Assembly: GCA_000745135.1 (NCBI GenBank)
Contig: JQNH01000001.1
Coordinates: forward strand, 2,666,001-2,730,000
Source: Rhizobiales bacterium YIM 77505
GTDB lineage: Bacteria > Pseudomonadota > Alphaproteobacteria > Rhizobiales > Beijerinckiaceae
Direction of reading: 5' to 3'
Length of the DNA: 64,000 bases
How positions within the stretch are numbered: the stretch's first letter is position 1; each line of letters begins with the position of its first letter. Under the pieces are notes generated by a model. It was not told the DNA's origin and made no database searches. It saw only the letters and a list, made by a program, of their open reading frames with translations. Of the stretch, positions 1 to 8,737 are shown piece by piece. Made by a program: the position numbers and the translations under genes.

Positions 1-775
1 AGGTCGGGCGGCGTCCGAAGCTCGCCACGCCGCCGCGGATGCCGTCGTCCAAGGCGATCCGGATGGCATAGATGCCGTGCCGAAGCCCACAGGAGGGGGG
101 CAAGCGCAGATTGGCGGTGGGAAAGCCGAGGACGCGCCCGCGCTTGTCGCCGTGGCCCACCTCGCCTTCCACGAACCAGCGATAACCGAGGAGCGCATTG
201 GCGCGCGCAACGTCTCCCGCCGCGAGCGCCGCGCGCACGAGGCTCGACGAGATCGGCTCGTCCTCCGCCGTGACCGGAGGAATGACGATGCAGCCGAGGT
301 CGAAGCGCTGGCAGAGCGCCGCCAGCACAGCAGGCGTTCCCTCGCGGCCCTTGCCGAAATGGAAGTCGTGACCGACGACGACCGCCGAGGCGGCAAGCTC
401 GCCGACGAGAAGACGCTCCACGAACTCGGCGGCCGTTGTGCCGGCAAGCGTGGCATCGAAGCGCCGCACGAACACCCCGTCGAGTCCGAGCTTGCCGAAG
501 ATCCGCAGTTTTTCAGGTTGCGGCGTGAGCCTGAACAGGGGCTTCTCCGGCGCGAAGAACTGGCGCGGATGCGGCTCGAAGGTCAGCACCGCGGCCGGCA
601 CACGGGCCCGACGGGCCTCCTCCAGCGCCCGCGCGATCAGCGCCTGATGGCCCCGGTGCACCCCGTCGAAATTGCCGATCGCCACGACGGCGCGGGACAG
701 CGCGGGCGGAACAACGTCCCCGTCGAACAGAACGACAAAGTCCCTTGAGCCCGGGAACGGGTCAGGCGCGGACAT
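1..775 (-). CDS. ribF: Bifunctional riboflavin kinase/FAD synthetase, 3' end cut by window edge
   Basis: The reverse strand reads an open frame from an ATG at 775 to the window edge. It converts riboflavin to FMN and FMN to FAD in the cytoplasm. The N-terminal FAD synthetase (nucleotidyltransferase) domain is clear: IGNFDGVHRGHQ near residue 33, then VLTFEPHPRQFF and VVVGHDFHFGKGR, and an ISSSLVR segment. The riboflavin kinase domain begins at GEVGHGDKRGRVLGFPTANL, where the Thr of the PTAN motif is visible. The remaining C-terminus lies outside the window. A MaoC gene lies upstream on the same strand, 76 bases away, so the two may be cotranscribed. Identification is confident; only the end is missing. 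Confidence 0.95.
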   Translation of the reverse strand, partial: MSAPDPFPGSRDFVVLFDGDVVPPALSRAVVAIGNFDGVHRGHQALIARALEEARRARVPAAVLTFEPHPRQFFAPEKPLFRLTPQPEKLRIFGKLGLDGVFVRRFDATLAGTTAAEFVERLLVGELAASAVVVGHDFHFGKGREGTPAVLAALCQRFDLGCIVIPPVTAEDEPISSSLVRAALAAGDVARANALLGYRWFVEGEVGHGDKRGRVLGFPTANLRLPPSCGLRHGIYAIRIALDDGIRGGVASFGRRPT

Positions 776-851
776 CTGGTGGCGAAGGCACTCGCGTGAT
801 CGGAGGGCGCGACCCTTGTCCGAAAGCTCCCGCCCGGTCAAGCGCGCCGGA

Positions 852-1307
852 TCACCGCTCGCGCCCGGGCATTGCGACCCATGCCTCCCCCTCCAGCACC
901 GCGCGGCCGTCGGCGATGCATTCGCAGAACAGGCGAACCCGGCGACGCTCCGGCACGAGCTCGATGATTTCGACGCTCGCCGTCACCACGTCGCCGATCC
1001 GCACCGGAGCCAGGAACTGGATGGTCTGCGACAGATAGACGGCGCCGGGGCCGGGGAGCCTCGTCCCGAGCACGGCGGAGACGAGGCTCGCCGTGAACAT
1101 GCCATGGGCGATGCGCTGTCCGAAGCGGGTGCGCGCGGCGAAGCCGTCGTCCACATGGATGGGATTGAGGTCCCCCGTCACCTCGGCGAAGAGCTCGATG
1201 TCGTCGCCCATGATGGTCCGCATCAGGCGGGCCGACTGGCCGAGCGACAGGTCCTCGAAGAACAGCGGCGGATGTGGAGCCGGGCGCCTTGCCGCATTCG
1301 CCGCCAT
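852..1307 (-). CDS. MaoC family (R)-enoyl-CoA hydratase-like protein
   Basis: A 151-residue hot-dog fold protein. The hydratase-2 signature TGDLNPIHVDDGFA (about residues 44-57) carries the Asp and His that catalyse hydration of trans-2-enoyl-CoA to (R)-3-hydroxyacyl-CoA in PhaJ-type enzymes, followed by FGQRIAHGMF. Length is normal for a single-domain MaoC protein. The start at 1307 was chosen over a longer frame (to 1340) because GGAGAGGAG lies just upstream. The actual acyl substrate cannot be read from sequence. A PhaJ-like role feeding polyhydroxyalkanoate synthesis is possible given the phasins at 40348-41452, but there is no genetic link in the window. It lies just upstream of ribF on the same strand and diverges from cheY. 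Confidence 0.85.
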   Translation of the reverse strand: MAANAARRPAPHPPLFFEDLSLGQSARLMRTIMGDDIELFAEVTGDLNPIHVDDGFAARTRFGQRIAHGMFTASLVSAVLGTRLPGPGAVYLSQTIQFLAPVRIGDVVTASVEIIELVPERRRVRLFCECIADGRAVLEGEAWVAMPGRER

Positions 1308-1529
1308 GAGAACGCTCTCCTCTCCCGTGTTGCAGTGCACAAACTACCGTCGGAAGCCCCGTGCGGCCAATGCGACTTTGGTTCGTGGGAACCTTCTCGA
1401 TTAACCGCTTTGCAAGCTGCAGCGGCTAGCAATGCTCCGACGGAACCCCGGACGCGTTCCAGGAGGGTTCCGAGAGTGGTTTCATGCGAGGGCCGCAGGA
1501 TGGCCTCGCTCGAGTTGGAGGTGGGGGCG

Positions 1530-1913
1530 ATGGCTCTTGACTTGTCGATGCCGATCCTCGTCGTTGACGACTACCAGACGATGGTCCGCATCATCCGCAA
1601 CCTCTTGAAGCAGCTCGGCTTTGAGGATGTGGACGATGCCTCCGACGGGACCGCTGCCCTCGCCAAGCTCAAACAGAGGAAGTACGGGCTCGTCATCTCC
1701 GACTGGAACATGGAGCCGATGACCGGCTACGAACTGCTTCGCCACGTGCGGGCGGACGAGAACCTCCGCTCCACGCCGTTCATCATGGTGACGGCAGAGT
1801 CGAAGACCGAGAACGTGATCGCCGCCAAGAAGGCCGGCGTGAACAACTACATCGTCAAGCCCTTCAACGCTCAGACCCTCAAGACCAAGATCGAAGCGGT
1901 GTGCGGCGCCTGA
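1530..1913 (+). CDS. cheY: CheY-like single-domain response regulator
   Basis: A 127-residue receiver domain with nothing attached. The acidic pair is in ILVVDDYQ, the phosphoacceptor Asp in VISDWNMEPM, the switch Thr in MVTAES and the conserved Lys in IVKPFN. Such proteins bind the flagellar switch (FliM) when phosphorylated by CheA. The start at 1530 follows GGAGG with an 8-base spacer; an in-frame ATG at 1500 has no usable ribosome site. A CheZ-like phosphatase follows 37 bases downstream, so the pair forms a kinase-output and phosphatase unit outside any visible chemotaxis operon. No CheA, CheW or receptor gene is in the window. Confidence 0.92.
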   Translation: MALDLSMPILVVDDYQTMVRIIRNLLKQLGFEDVDDASDGTAALAKLKQRKYGLVISDWNMEPMTGYELLRHVRADENLRSTPFIMVTAESKTENVIAAKKAGVNNYIVKPFNAQTLKTKIEAVCGA

Positions 1914-1950
1914 CCGGCGCGAACGCACCCTCGAACCGACGAGGTTCGCC

Positions 1951-2529
1951 ATGGCGCCTGTCCTTGCGCAAGCGCTGACCGGAGCTGCACCGGCGGAATC
2001 GGCCGCCATGACCAGGCACGCCGAGCCGACGATCGCCACGATCGTCCGCGAGCTTGCCGCGGTCGCCGACTATATCGCCCATCTCAACCAGGAGATCGGA
2101 GCGCTCCGAGCAAACGAGCTCTGCCGCGAGCGGATCCCTTCGGCTCACCACGAGCTCGACCATGTGGTCGACGCCACAGCCTCGGCCACCAACATCATCA
2201 TGAACGCTGCCGAAGAGATCCTCGGCAGCGACAGCACCTCCCTCGAAGACTACCGCGATCAGGTCGAGGCGCGGGTGTTGACGATCTTCGAGGCCTGCTC
2301 GTTCCAGGACATCACGGGCCAGCGCATCTCGCGCGTGGCAGAGGCGTTGAGCCAGCTCGAAAAGCGGCTGAGCCGCTTCGTCGCCGCCGTCAACGCCCGC
2401 GACCTGGCGACGCCGCCGGATTGCGAGGAGGCTCAGCGGCAGGCCCGGCGCGAGACCCTCCTGCTTCACGGACCTCAAGACGCGGACGAGGCCATCGCCC
2501 AGGACGACATCGACAAGCTGTTCGGCTGA
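1951..2529 (+). CDS. cheZ: CheZ-like CheY-phosphate phosphatase
   Basis: A 192-residue, mostly helical protein. The key CheZ motif is present as FQDITGQRISRV (about residues 118-129), whose Asp and Gln match the residues that bind and hydrolyse the CheY aspartyl phosphate in enteric CheZ. The last residues, AQDDIDKLFG, resemble the CheZ C-terminal peptide that docks on CheY. It follows cheY directly, with GAGG six bases before the ATG at 1951; an internal ATG at 2008 is a weaker alternative. The long coiled-coil hairpin of CheZ is expected from the heptad-rich middle. Function is inferred from motif and position, both strong. Confidence 0.85.
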   Translation: MAPVLAQALTGAAPAESAAMTRHAEPTIATIVRELAAVADYIAHLNQEIGALRANELCRERIPSAHHELDHVVDATASATNIIMNAAEEILGSDSTSLEDYRDQVEARVLTIFEACSFQDITGQRISRVAEALSQLEKRLSRFVAAVNARDLATPPDCEEAQRQARRETLLLHGPQDADEAIAQDDIDKLFG

Positions 2530-2548
2530 GGGCGTCGAGGTCCGTCCG

Positions 2549-3460
2549 TCATGCCCATGCCAGACGCTCGATGACGGCATCGGGCCGGACCGGCTGCTCG
2601 TCCAGCCAGTCCTGAACATGCGCGGACACGAGGCCCGCGCCGTGCAGCTTCATCTCGCCCGCATGGATGCCCCGCGCCACGAGGAGCGAGGCGATACCGA
2701 AGGCGTGGGCTCCCGCGATATCGGTGCGCACGGCATCGCCGATCGCCAGCACGCGAGCGCGGTCGATCGCGGCCCCGCCCGTGATCTTGGCGGCTCTCCT
2801 GAGACAAAGCTCGTAGATCGGCCGGTGGGGCTTGCCCGCATAGAAGACCTCGCCGCCCATCCTTTCGTAAGCGAGCGCGACCGCGCCCGCGCAGGGGATG
2901 AGCTCGCCTCCCCGTTCCACCACGAGATCCGGATTGGCGCAGAGCATCCAAAGACCCCGGTCGCGCATGCGCTCCAGGATGGGCTGATAGTCCTCCGCCG
3001 TCTCCCGCGTGTCGTCGAACAGCCCCGTGCAAACGACGTAATCGGCGGCCTCAAGCTCTGCGAACCGCACCTTCAGCCCGTCGAAGATCGGCTTATCGCG
3101 GAGGGGACCGATGTGGTACACCGCGTCGGCGATCCGCTCCGCGATGGTCAGCCGCGTCAGGTCGCCGGAGGTCACCACGTCGTCATAGGCGGCGCGCGGC
3201 ACCGCCAGGCGATCGAGCTGGCCGACGACGGCTTGCGCCGGCCGGGGCGCATTGGTGATCAGGACGACACAGCCGCCTTGAGCGCGAAAGCGCATCAGCG
3301 CCTCGCAGGCCGCGCGCGAGGCGCTCACGCCGTTATGGATCACCCCCCACACGTCGCAGAGGATCACGTCGTAGCCGCCAGCGATTTCGCTCAAACCGGC
3401 GATGAGGGGGACGCAAGCGGCTTCGGGCTGCCCTGGCGTGCGATTGTCGCTGACCTGCAT
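2549..3460 (-). CDS. TIGR01459-type HAD phosphatase
   Basis: A 303-residue class IIA haloacid dehalogenase-fold hydrolase of the NagD/PGP type. Motif I is CDVWGVIHNGV (about residues 35-45) with the nucleophilic Asp; motif II is LITNAPRP; motif III and IV are seen in FYAGKPHRPIYE and VLAIGDAVRTDIAGA. Family members dephosphorylate small phosphometabolites; the substrate is unknown. In many Rhizobiales genomes this gene sits close to ribF, as here, with the cheY/cheZ pair inserted between. It converges on cheZ, leaving 19 bases between the stop codons. Confidence 0.88.
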   Translation of the reverse strand: MQVSDNRTPGQPEAACVPLIAGLSEIAGGYDVILCDVWGVIHNGVSASRAACEALMRFRAQGGCVVLITNAPRPAQAVVGQLDRLAVPRAAYDDVVTSGDLTRLTIAERIADAVYHIGPLRDKPIFDGLKVRFAELEAADYVVCTGLFDDTRETAEDYQPILERMRDRGLWMLCANPDLVVERGGELIPCAGAVALAYERMGGEVFYAGKPHRPIYELCLRRAAKITGGAAIDRARVLAIGDAVRTDIAGAHAFGIASLLVARGIHAGEMKLHGAGLVSAHVQDWLDEQPVRPDAVIERLAWA

Positions 3461-3515
3461 GGCCTCGCGGTAGGGTCAGCGCCCTGCCAAGTCAACGGCG
3501 CGGCTGAAGCGAAGG

Positions 3516-5012
3516 CTAGACGGCCCGGCGCAGGAAGCTGCGGAAGGGCAGCCGCTCGGGCTCGGCGGGCTTCGCCTTCGCCGGCGCCTCGACGTCCGCC
3601 GTCGCCTTCTCGACGGGCGGCTTCATCGGCCCCCCGGGCGTCTCTGCCTTCGGACCGGAGCCCCCGTTGAGCACATCGGGGCGTACGGGCCGCGGGGGCG
3701 CGAACAGGAAGCCTTGAGCCATGGGCACGTCGATATCGAGCAGGTCGAGCACGTCCTGCTCGCTCTCCACCCGCTCGGCGACGAGCTTGATGCCCGCCCG
3801 GGCCAGCACGGCGGCCAGATCGCTGACCTCGAAATCGGCGCCGCTTGGGGTCGCAGAGCCGATGAGCATCTCGGTCGGCAGCTTCGCGAAGCGCACCCCG
3901 CGGTCGGCCAGGGACAGGGCGTCGACGCGCAGATCCGTGGCCCGGTCGAGGGCGAAGGCGAGCCCGCGCTCGCGCAGCTGAGCGAGCGCCCCGGCCACTT
4001 CGGCGTCGAGCGTGCGCCAGGCGCGCTGGGGGATCTCGAGGACGAGCTTGCGGGCCAGATCGGGCTGCCCGTCCAGGATCTGTCCGACGCGGCGCAGGAA
4101 GCCAGGCTCGGCGAGCGACAGGCCGCTCACATTGCAGGCGACGAGGGCGTCGCTGCCGCGGGCGCCCACGTGGCGCGCGACCAGCGCGGCAAGGCTCAGC
4201 ACCTTGCAGTCGAAGCGGGGCATCAGCCCGTCGCGCTCCAGCACCGGCAGGAACTCAGCCGGGACGAGCAGGGTGTCGTCCGACAGGCGCAAGCGCGCCA
4301 GGACCTCGTAGAGCTGGACCTTGCGCTGCGGAAGCGAGACGACGGGTTGCAGATGCAGCTCGATGCGGTCGCGCTCGAAGGCTTCATGCACGGCCGCCCT
4401 GCGCGTCTCTTCCTCGGCCGGCTCGCGCGCCGGAGCGGGCTCGCGGATCGGGAACAGCGTCGGCGTGATCGGCTGGCGCGCGGCGGGGGCCTCGTCATGT
4501 CGCGAGGCTGCCGGCGCGCGCTCGCTCGGCGCGGCCGCGGGCACAGGCGCCAAGGTCCGCGACACCTGGTCCTTGAGCGCGGCGACGTCGCGGTCATGGG
4601 CCGCCAGAGCGACCGCAAGGTCGCGGACGAGCTCGCCAAGGAGACTGATTTCGGTGCTGACCTCGGCTGCGACCGCGTCGGGCCGGCCGCCGCCGGCGGT
4701 GCCGGCCGCCGGCGCGGTGCCTTGCGACAGACGCGCCTCGACGCGGAGCAGCCGCTGGGACAGTGCCTCGAGAACGGGCACCAGGCGCTGCGAGAGCGCC
4801 TCCATCTTGGCCGCGGCCTGCTGGGCCTGCCGGCTTGCCCGGCGCGCGCGCGACAGAGCGTGCGTGGCGAGCGCAACGGCAGCCGCCCCGAAGCCGACGC
4901 CGAGCGCCCACGCCGCGCCCGGGCGCCACAGGCCCAAGAGCAGGACCATGCCGCCGAGCGCCAATGGCGCTGCGGCCCAAAAAGCCTGCCGCAGATCAAG
5001 TCGATTCCACAT
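3516..5012 (-). CDS. Membrane-anchored EAL domain protein with degenerate active site
   Basis: A 498-residue protein. Residues about 10-50 form two membrane segments, 55-150 are a helical coiled-coil stretch, 155-205 a Pro/Ala linker, and about 210-455 an EAL (c-di-GMP phosphodiesterase) fold. The motif reads YEVLAR instead of EAL, which is tolerated, but the metal-binding DDFGTG loop is replaced by DRATDL, so the second Asp is lost. ACNVSG, LEIP, AKLP, AERVES and QGFLF are recognisable. Loss of the DD pair suggests it no longer cleaves c-di-GMP and may bind it or a partner protein. Start at 5012 is preferred because a longer frame to 5258 would run into the neighbouring TPR gene. Confidence 0.82.
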   Translation of the reverse strand: MWNRLDLRQAFWAAAPLALGGMVLLLGLWRPGAAWALGVGFGAAAVALATHALSRARRASRQAQQAAAKMEALSQRLVPVLEALSQRLLRVEARLSQGTAPAAGTAGGGRPDAVAAEVSTEISLLGELVRDLAVALAAHDRDVAALKDQVSRTLAPVPAAAPSERAPAASRHDEAPAARQPITPTLFPIREPAPAREPAEEETRRAAVHEAFERDRIELHLQPVVSLPQRKVQLYEVLARLRLSDDTLLVPAEFLPVLERDGLMPRFDCKVLSLAALVARHVGARGSDALVACNVSGLSLAEPGFLRRVGQILDGQPDLARKLVLEIPQRAWRTLDAEVAGALAQLRERGLAFALDRATDLRVDALSLADRGVRFAKLPTEMLIGSATPSGADFEVSDLAAVLARAGIKLVAERVESEQDVLDLLDIDVPMAQGFLFAPPRPVRPDVLNGGSGPKAETPGGPMKPPVEKATADVEAPAKAKPAEPERLPFRSFLRRAV

Positions 5013-5142
5013 GGGGAGCCCCCACCCCCGACGGCCGCCTGTGACCGGCGAATCATGTCCCCTGTGTTTCTGGCCGAGGCGGACTCGGCCGGCAAGAGTC
5101 CGCGAGGCGACACTCGTCGTCCGATTGACCAGGGGTCCTGCG

Positions 5143-6912
5143 CTAGCGGGGGCGGAACGTCGCGTGGACGGAGGCCAGTCCCGCCTTGGCGAGGTCGCCG
5201 GCGAGCCGCTCGGCGAGCGGGTCTGAAAAGCCCAGCCTCCGCAAGGTGCCGTGCGCATCGGGCACGAGGTGCGGAACGGCAGCCGCGATCTTGTGAACGA
5301 ACCGCCTCGCCTGGGCCTCGTCGCCCTCTCGTTGCGCCATCACGGCCCGCGCGACGAAGCCCAGCACGAAGTCCTCCCCGACGAAGCTCGATGCGAGCGC
5401 CCGCGCAGTCGCATGGTCGTCGCGCAGATAGGCGGCGACGAACTTGTAGAAGCGGTAGCGGGGCGGCGCGCCTGGCGCCGCTTCCATGGCGCGGTCGAGG
5501 AGGCTGACGCCGCGCTCGAAGGCGCCTGCCTGCACGTAGCGCACGCCGAGCTCCGCCAGGGAACACGGGTCGTGCGGGTTCATCTCGACGGCCCTGTGCC
5601 CGGCGCGCAACGCCTCCCCGGTCTCGCCGCGGACGTACAGCACGCTCATCATCGCCAGGTGGGCGCGAGCGCTCTCGGGGGCGAGTTCCACCGCCCGCCG
5701 CGCCGCCTGCAAGGCCCGCTCCAGAGGGTCCGGCCGCGGATTGAGCCCTGCCTGGTGTTCCACGAGGTAGAGCTGCGCGAGGAGAGCATGCGCCAGGTGA
5801 TCGTTCGGGTTTGCCGCGATCAGCGCCTCGAGGCAGTCCCGCGCCTCCGCGTGCCGGGCTTCGTCGGCGCCGTAGCGGAAATCATAGGCGCGCACCACGC
5901 AGCGGGCCGAGGAGCCCTCCGGCGCGCTGGCGCGCAGATCGGCGTGAATCACCCCATAGGGCGGGGCGAGAATGCGCGCCACCTGGCGCGCCAGCTCCTG
6001 TTCGGCCGTGCCGGCCGACCCGGTCGGCGTCAGGGGGAACTCCCGCGACCACAGGACGGCGCCGCTCTGCAGATGTGTGAGACGCGCCTTCGCCGCAAGC
6101 CCCTCGTCCCTCGCGACGACGACGAGCCGAAGCCCGTAGGAGAGGGGCAGCTCGCCCACGGGCCGCTCGGTGACGACGATCTCGTCGAAACGGTCGAGCG
6201 CGTCGAGGAGGGCCTCACGCAGGAGCGTCGGAGAGAAGCGGTCCGGGAGGGAGCCTGCCGTCGCGATGGGCTGCACGACCACGACCGGGCGCGTTTCCAA
6301 GGGATGGGTCGAGGCGCCCGTTGCCAGGCTGGGGCCGCGCGACTCCTCCCCGCTGCGGCTCAGTCCGATGGCGACGGCCGCGCCGATGAAGCCGATGAGC
6401 AGCATGGCCGCCGCCGCGAGAGGCCAGCGCAGCCCGCCCGGACCGACGAGGCGCCCGGCTGGTCCGGGGCTGGCGGCAGGGCGCGGCTCCACCATGGGCG
6501 CGATGGGCGGCGGGTCGCCGCCTTCTCCCTGCGCCGGCAGATCGGGCGTCTCGAATCGCGGAACATAGCTTCCGACCGGAATCGCGATGCGGACCGGCTC
6601 TCCCGCGCCCACCCCCGCATAGTAGGCCTGCAGGGCCCGGCGCAGGCGGCCCGCCTCGACCCGCACGATCGGGTCGGCCTGCGGGTCGAAATCCTCCGGC
6701 CGACCGAGGGCTTCCGTTGCGATGGTGTAGCCTTTGATCTCGCCGGCCCTGCCCTCGAGCGTCCTCTCGACCACGAAGGACAGGAAGGCGACGAGCTGCG
6801 GCGCGCTTCGGAAGGGGTCGCTCTCGATGATGCGGGCGAGCGCTGCCCGGATCGCTTCTGGGTCTGGGGCGAAGTCCGCGGCGGCGACTGGTGGACGTCC
6901 GCTCTTTGGCAT
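5143..6912 (-). CDS. Membrane TPR protein with N-terminal putative DNA-binding-like domain
   Basis: A 589-residue protein. The first 110 residues (IIESDPFRSAPQLVAFLSF ... SYVPRFE) match a recurrent N-terminal module found in Rhizobiales, Acidobacteria and Planctomycetes TPR or cyclase proteins; I believe it is winged-helix-like but cannot prove this. A single membrane helix follows at about 165-190, and the C-terminal third contains several tetratricopeptide repeats (for example AHALLAQLYLVEHQAGLNP and ARAHLAMMSVLYVRGETGE). This resembles CadC/ToxR-style one-component regulators with a periplasmic TPR sensor. The ATG at 6912 is preferred over TTG at 6915; no clear Shine-Dalgarno is seen. Confidence 0.72.
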   Translation of the reverse strand: MPKSGRPPVAAADFAPDPEAIRAALARIIESDPFRSAPQLVAFLSFVVERTLEGRAGEIKGYTIATEALGRPEDFDPQADPIVRVEAGRLRRALQAYYAGVGAGEPVRIAIPVGSYVPRFETPDLPAQGEGGDPPPIAPMVEPRPAASPGPAGRLVGPGGLRWPLAAAAMLLIGFIGAAVAIGLSRSGEESRGPSLATGASTHPLETRPVVVVQPIATAGSLPDRFSPTLLREALLDALDRFDEIVVTERPVGELPLSYGLRLVVVARDEGLAAKARLTHLQSGAVLWSREFPLTPTGSAGTAEQELARQVARILAPPYGVIHADLRASAPEGSSARCVVRAYDFRYGADEARHAEARDCLEALIAANPNDHLAHALLAQLYLVEHQAGLNPRPDPLERALQAARRAVELAPESARAHLAMMSVLYVRGETGEALRAGHRAVEMNPHDPCSLAELGVRYVQAGAFERGVSLLDRAMEAAPGAPPRYRFYKFVAAYLRDDHATARALASSFVGEDFVLGFVARAVMAQREGDEAQARRFVHKIAAAVPHLVPDAHGTLRRLGFSDPLAERLAGDLAKAGLASVHATFRPR

Positions 6913-7079
6913 CAATATTTACAAGGAAATTCAGGGGATTAGGGAATCAAGGACGTCTTCCCGTACGGCAGCCGCAGGGGCCCGACAAGGTTGCATGCTG
7001 CGGCCTTTTGATGCCACAGGAGCGCCCTGCTAACGTTCACGCCAGCGCTTTACCAGGGCGACTCTGAAGGATCTCCACC

Positions 7080-8435
7080 ATGACCAGCCAGCCGGGCCTG
7101 CGCGCCGCCGCCGACACCCTCGCGCCGAACGACCTTGGCGCCTGGTGGATGCCGTTCACGCCCAATCGCTCCTTCAAGGCCCGCCCGCGCCTCATCGCCG
7201 GCGCCAAGGACATGCACTACTTCACGCCGGACGGCCGGGCGATTCTGGACGGCAGCGCAGGCCTGTGGTGCTGCAACGCCGGCCATAACCGCGACCCGAT
7301 CGTCGCCGCCATCCAGCGCCAGGCGGCGGAGCTCGATTTTTCGCCCGCCTTCCAGTTCGGCACGCCGCAGGCCTTCACGCTCGCCTCCCGCATCGCGCAG
7401 CTCGCGCCCGGCGACCTCGACCATGTCTTCTTCGTGAACTCGGGCTCCGAGGCGGTGGATACGGCGCTCAAGATCGCCCTCGCCTATTGGAACGTGACGG
7501 GCCAGGGGCAGCGCACCCGCCTCATCGGCCGCGAGCGCGGCTATCATGGCGTCGGTTTTGGCGGCATCTCGGTCGGCGGCATCGTCAACAACCGCAAGTT
7601 CTTCGGCTCCCTGCTTGCAGGCGTCGACCACCTGCCCCACACCTACAACCGCGCCGAGCAGGCCTTCACCAAGGGTGAGCCCGAATGGGGCGGCCACCTG
7701 GCCGAGGACCTCGAGCGCATCATCGCGCTGCACGACGCCTCGACCATCGCCGCCGTCATCGTCGAGCCGATGGCGGGGTCGACCGGCGTGCTGCCCCCGC
7801 CCAAGGGCTATCTCCAGAAGCTCCGCCAGATCTGCGACCGGCACGGCATCCTGCTCATCTTCGACGAGGTCATCACGGGCTTCGGCCGCCTCGGCTTCCC
7901 CTTCGCCGCCGAGCGCTACGGCGTCGTTCCCGACATGATCACCTTTGCCAAGGGCGTGAACTCGGGCACGGTGCCCATGGGCGGCGTGATCGTGCGAAAG
8001 CCCATCTACGACGCCTTCATGAAGGGGCCGGAATGGGGCATCGAGCTCTTCCACGGCTACACCTACTCCGCCCATCCCCTGGCCTGCGCCGCGGCGCTCG
8101 CGGCGCTCGACCTCTATCGCGAGGAGGGCTTGTTCGAGCGCGTGCGCAAGCTCGAAGGCCCCTGGGCCGATGCAGTCATGACGGGCCTGAAGGGCCTGCC
8201 GAACGTCGTCGACATCCGCACCCTCGGGCTCGTGGCCGCCATCGACCTTGCCTCCAAGCCCGGCGCCGTGGGCGCCCGCGCCTACGAGGCCATGGAGCGC
8301 GCCTTCCACGAGGCCGGCCTCATGATCCGCATCACCGGCGACACCATCGCCCTCTCGCCGCCCTTCATCGTCAGCGAAGACCAGATCGGCGAGATCGTGG
8401 AGAAAACGGCGCGAGTGCTGAAGGCGGTGGGGTGA
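7080..8435 (+). CDS. Omega-amino acid (beta-alanine)--pyruvate transaminase, class III
   Basis: A 451-residue PLP-dependent class III aminotransferase. PLP is bound through the Lys in ITFAKGVNSG (about residue 287), with the cofactor Asp in LLIFDEVITGFGR and the phosphate loop NSGSEAVDTAL. The N-terminus (WWMPFTPNRSFKARPR, LDGSAGLWCCNAGHNR) is highly typical of omega-amino acid:pyruvate aminotransferases, which move the amino group from beta-alanine or other omega-amines onto pyruvate. Length equals the family norm. It is monocistronic and is followed by an inverted repeat at 8440-8461. Omega-amine breakdown of polyamines is a possible role but the substrate is not determined. Confidence 0.9.
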   Translation: MTSQPGLRAAADTLAPNDLGAWWMPFTPNRSFKARPRLIAGAKDMHYFTPDGRAILDGSAGLWCCNAGHNRDPIVAAIQRQAAELDFSPAFQFGTPQAFTLASRIAQLAPGDLDHVFFVNSGSEAVDTALKIALAYWNVTGQGQRTRLIGRERGYHGVGFGGISVGGIVNNRKFFGSLLAGVDHLPHTYNRAEQAFTKGEPEWGGHLAEDLERIIALHDASTIAAVIVEPMAGSTGVLPPPKGYLQKLRQICDRHGILLIFDEVITGFGRLGFPFAAERYGVVPDMITFAKGVNSGTVPMGGVIVRKPIYDAFMKGPEWGIELFHGYTYSAHPLACAAALAALDLYREEGLFERVRKLEGPWADAVMTGLKGLPNVVDIRTLGLVAAIDLASKPGAVGARAYEAMERAFHEAGLMIRITGDTIALSPPFIVSEDQIGEIVEKTARVLKAVG

Positions 8436-8439
8436 TCCA

Positions 8440-8461
8440 CCTCTCCCGTTGACGGGAGAGG
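8440..8461. repeat. Intergenic palindrome after transaminase gene
   Basis: A perfect 10-bp stem (CCTCTCCCGT / ACGGGAGAGG) with a 2-base loop, five bases after the transaminase stop. There is no T tract, so it is not a canonical terminator. The sequence that follows (8462-8500, with CGAAGCG and CCGGGTGGGGGTGAG) looks like the dispersed extragenic palindromic elements common in Rhizobiales genomes. It could still stabilise the 3' end of the mRNA. Confidence 0.6.
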
Positions 8462-8585
8462 TCGCGTCCGCGAAGCGAACCGGGTGGGGGTGAGCCGCTC
8501 GAGCGAAGCGCACGGGATGACGCCCTGCGTCAGACCCGATGTGGCGCCCCTGACCCAACCTTCACGGATTTCCACCGCTTGTCAC

Positions 8586-8669
8586 CACCGGGCTTAACCC
8601 GGTGATCCAGGCCCCCTCGCCGGTGCACCCTCCACTGATGCTCTGGATGGCCGGATCAAGTCCGGCCAT
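8586..8669. repeat. Pair of REP-like inverted repeats
   Basis: Two stem-loops: CACCGGG-CTTAA-CCCGGTG at 8586-8604 and ATGGCCGGA-TCAAG-TCCGGCCAT at 8647-8669. Their loops are near reverse complements of each other (CTTAA, TCAAG context), so the two look like opposite copies of one element family. Such paired palindromes are widespread between genes in Methylobacteriaceae and Bradyrhizobiaceae. No gene lies here; 8436-8760 otherwise shows nothing I can support. Confidence 0.5.
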
Positions 8670-8737
8670 GACACTGAAAGCGGCGGAGGTGGCGCCCGCG
8701 CCTCACAAGCATGGCGCACCGGCAGCATGCCGGCAGC

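Noticed and set aside
1500-1529. Upstream ATG extension of cheY
   Set aside because: The ATG at 1500 has no spaced Shine-Dalgarno, and 1530 begins the normal receiver domain after GGAGG.
5251-6942. 563-codon + strand frame opposite the TPR gene
   Set aside because: Antisense shadow of a protein with recognisable repeats; no ribosome site and no domain.
7050-8558. 502-codon - strand frame opposite the transaminase
   Set aside because: Antisense shadow; residue composition is that of a mirrored coding frame.
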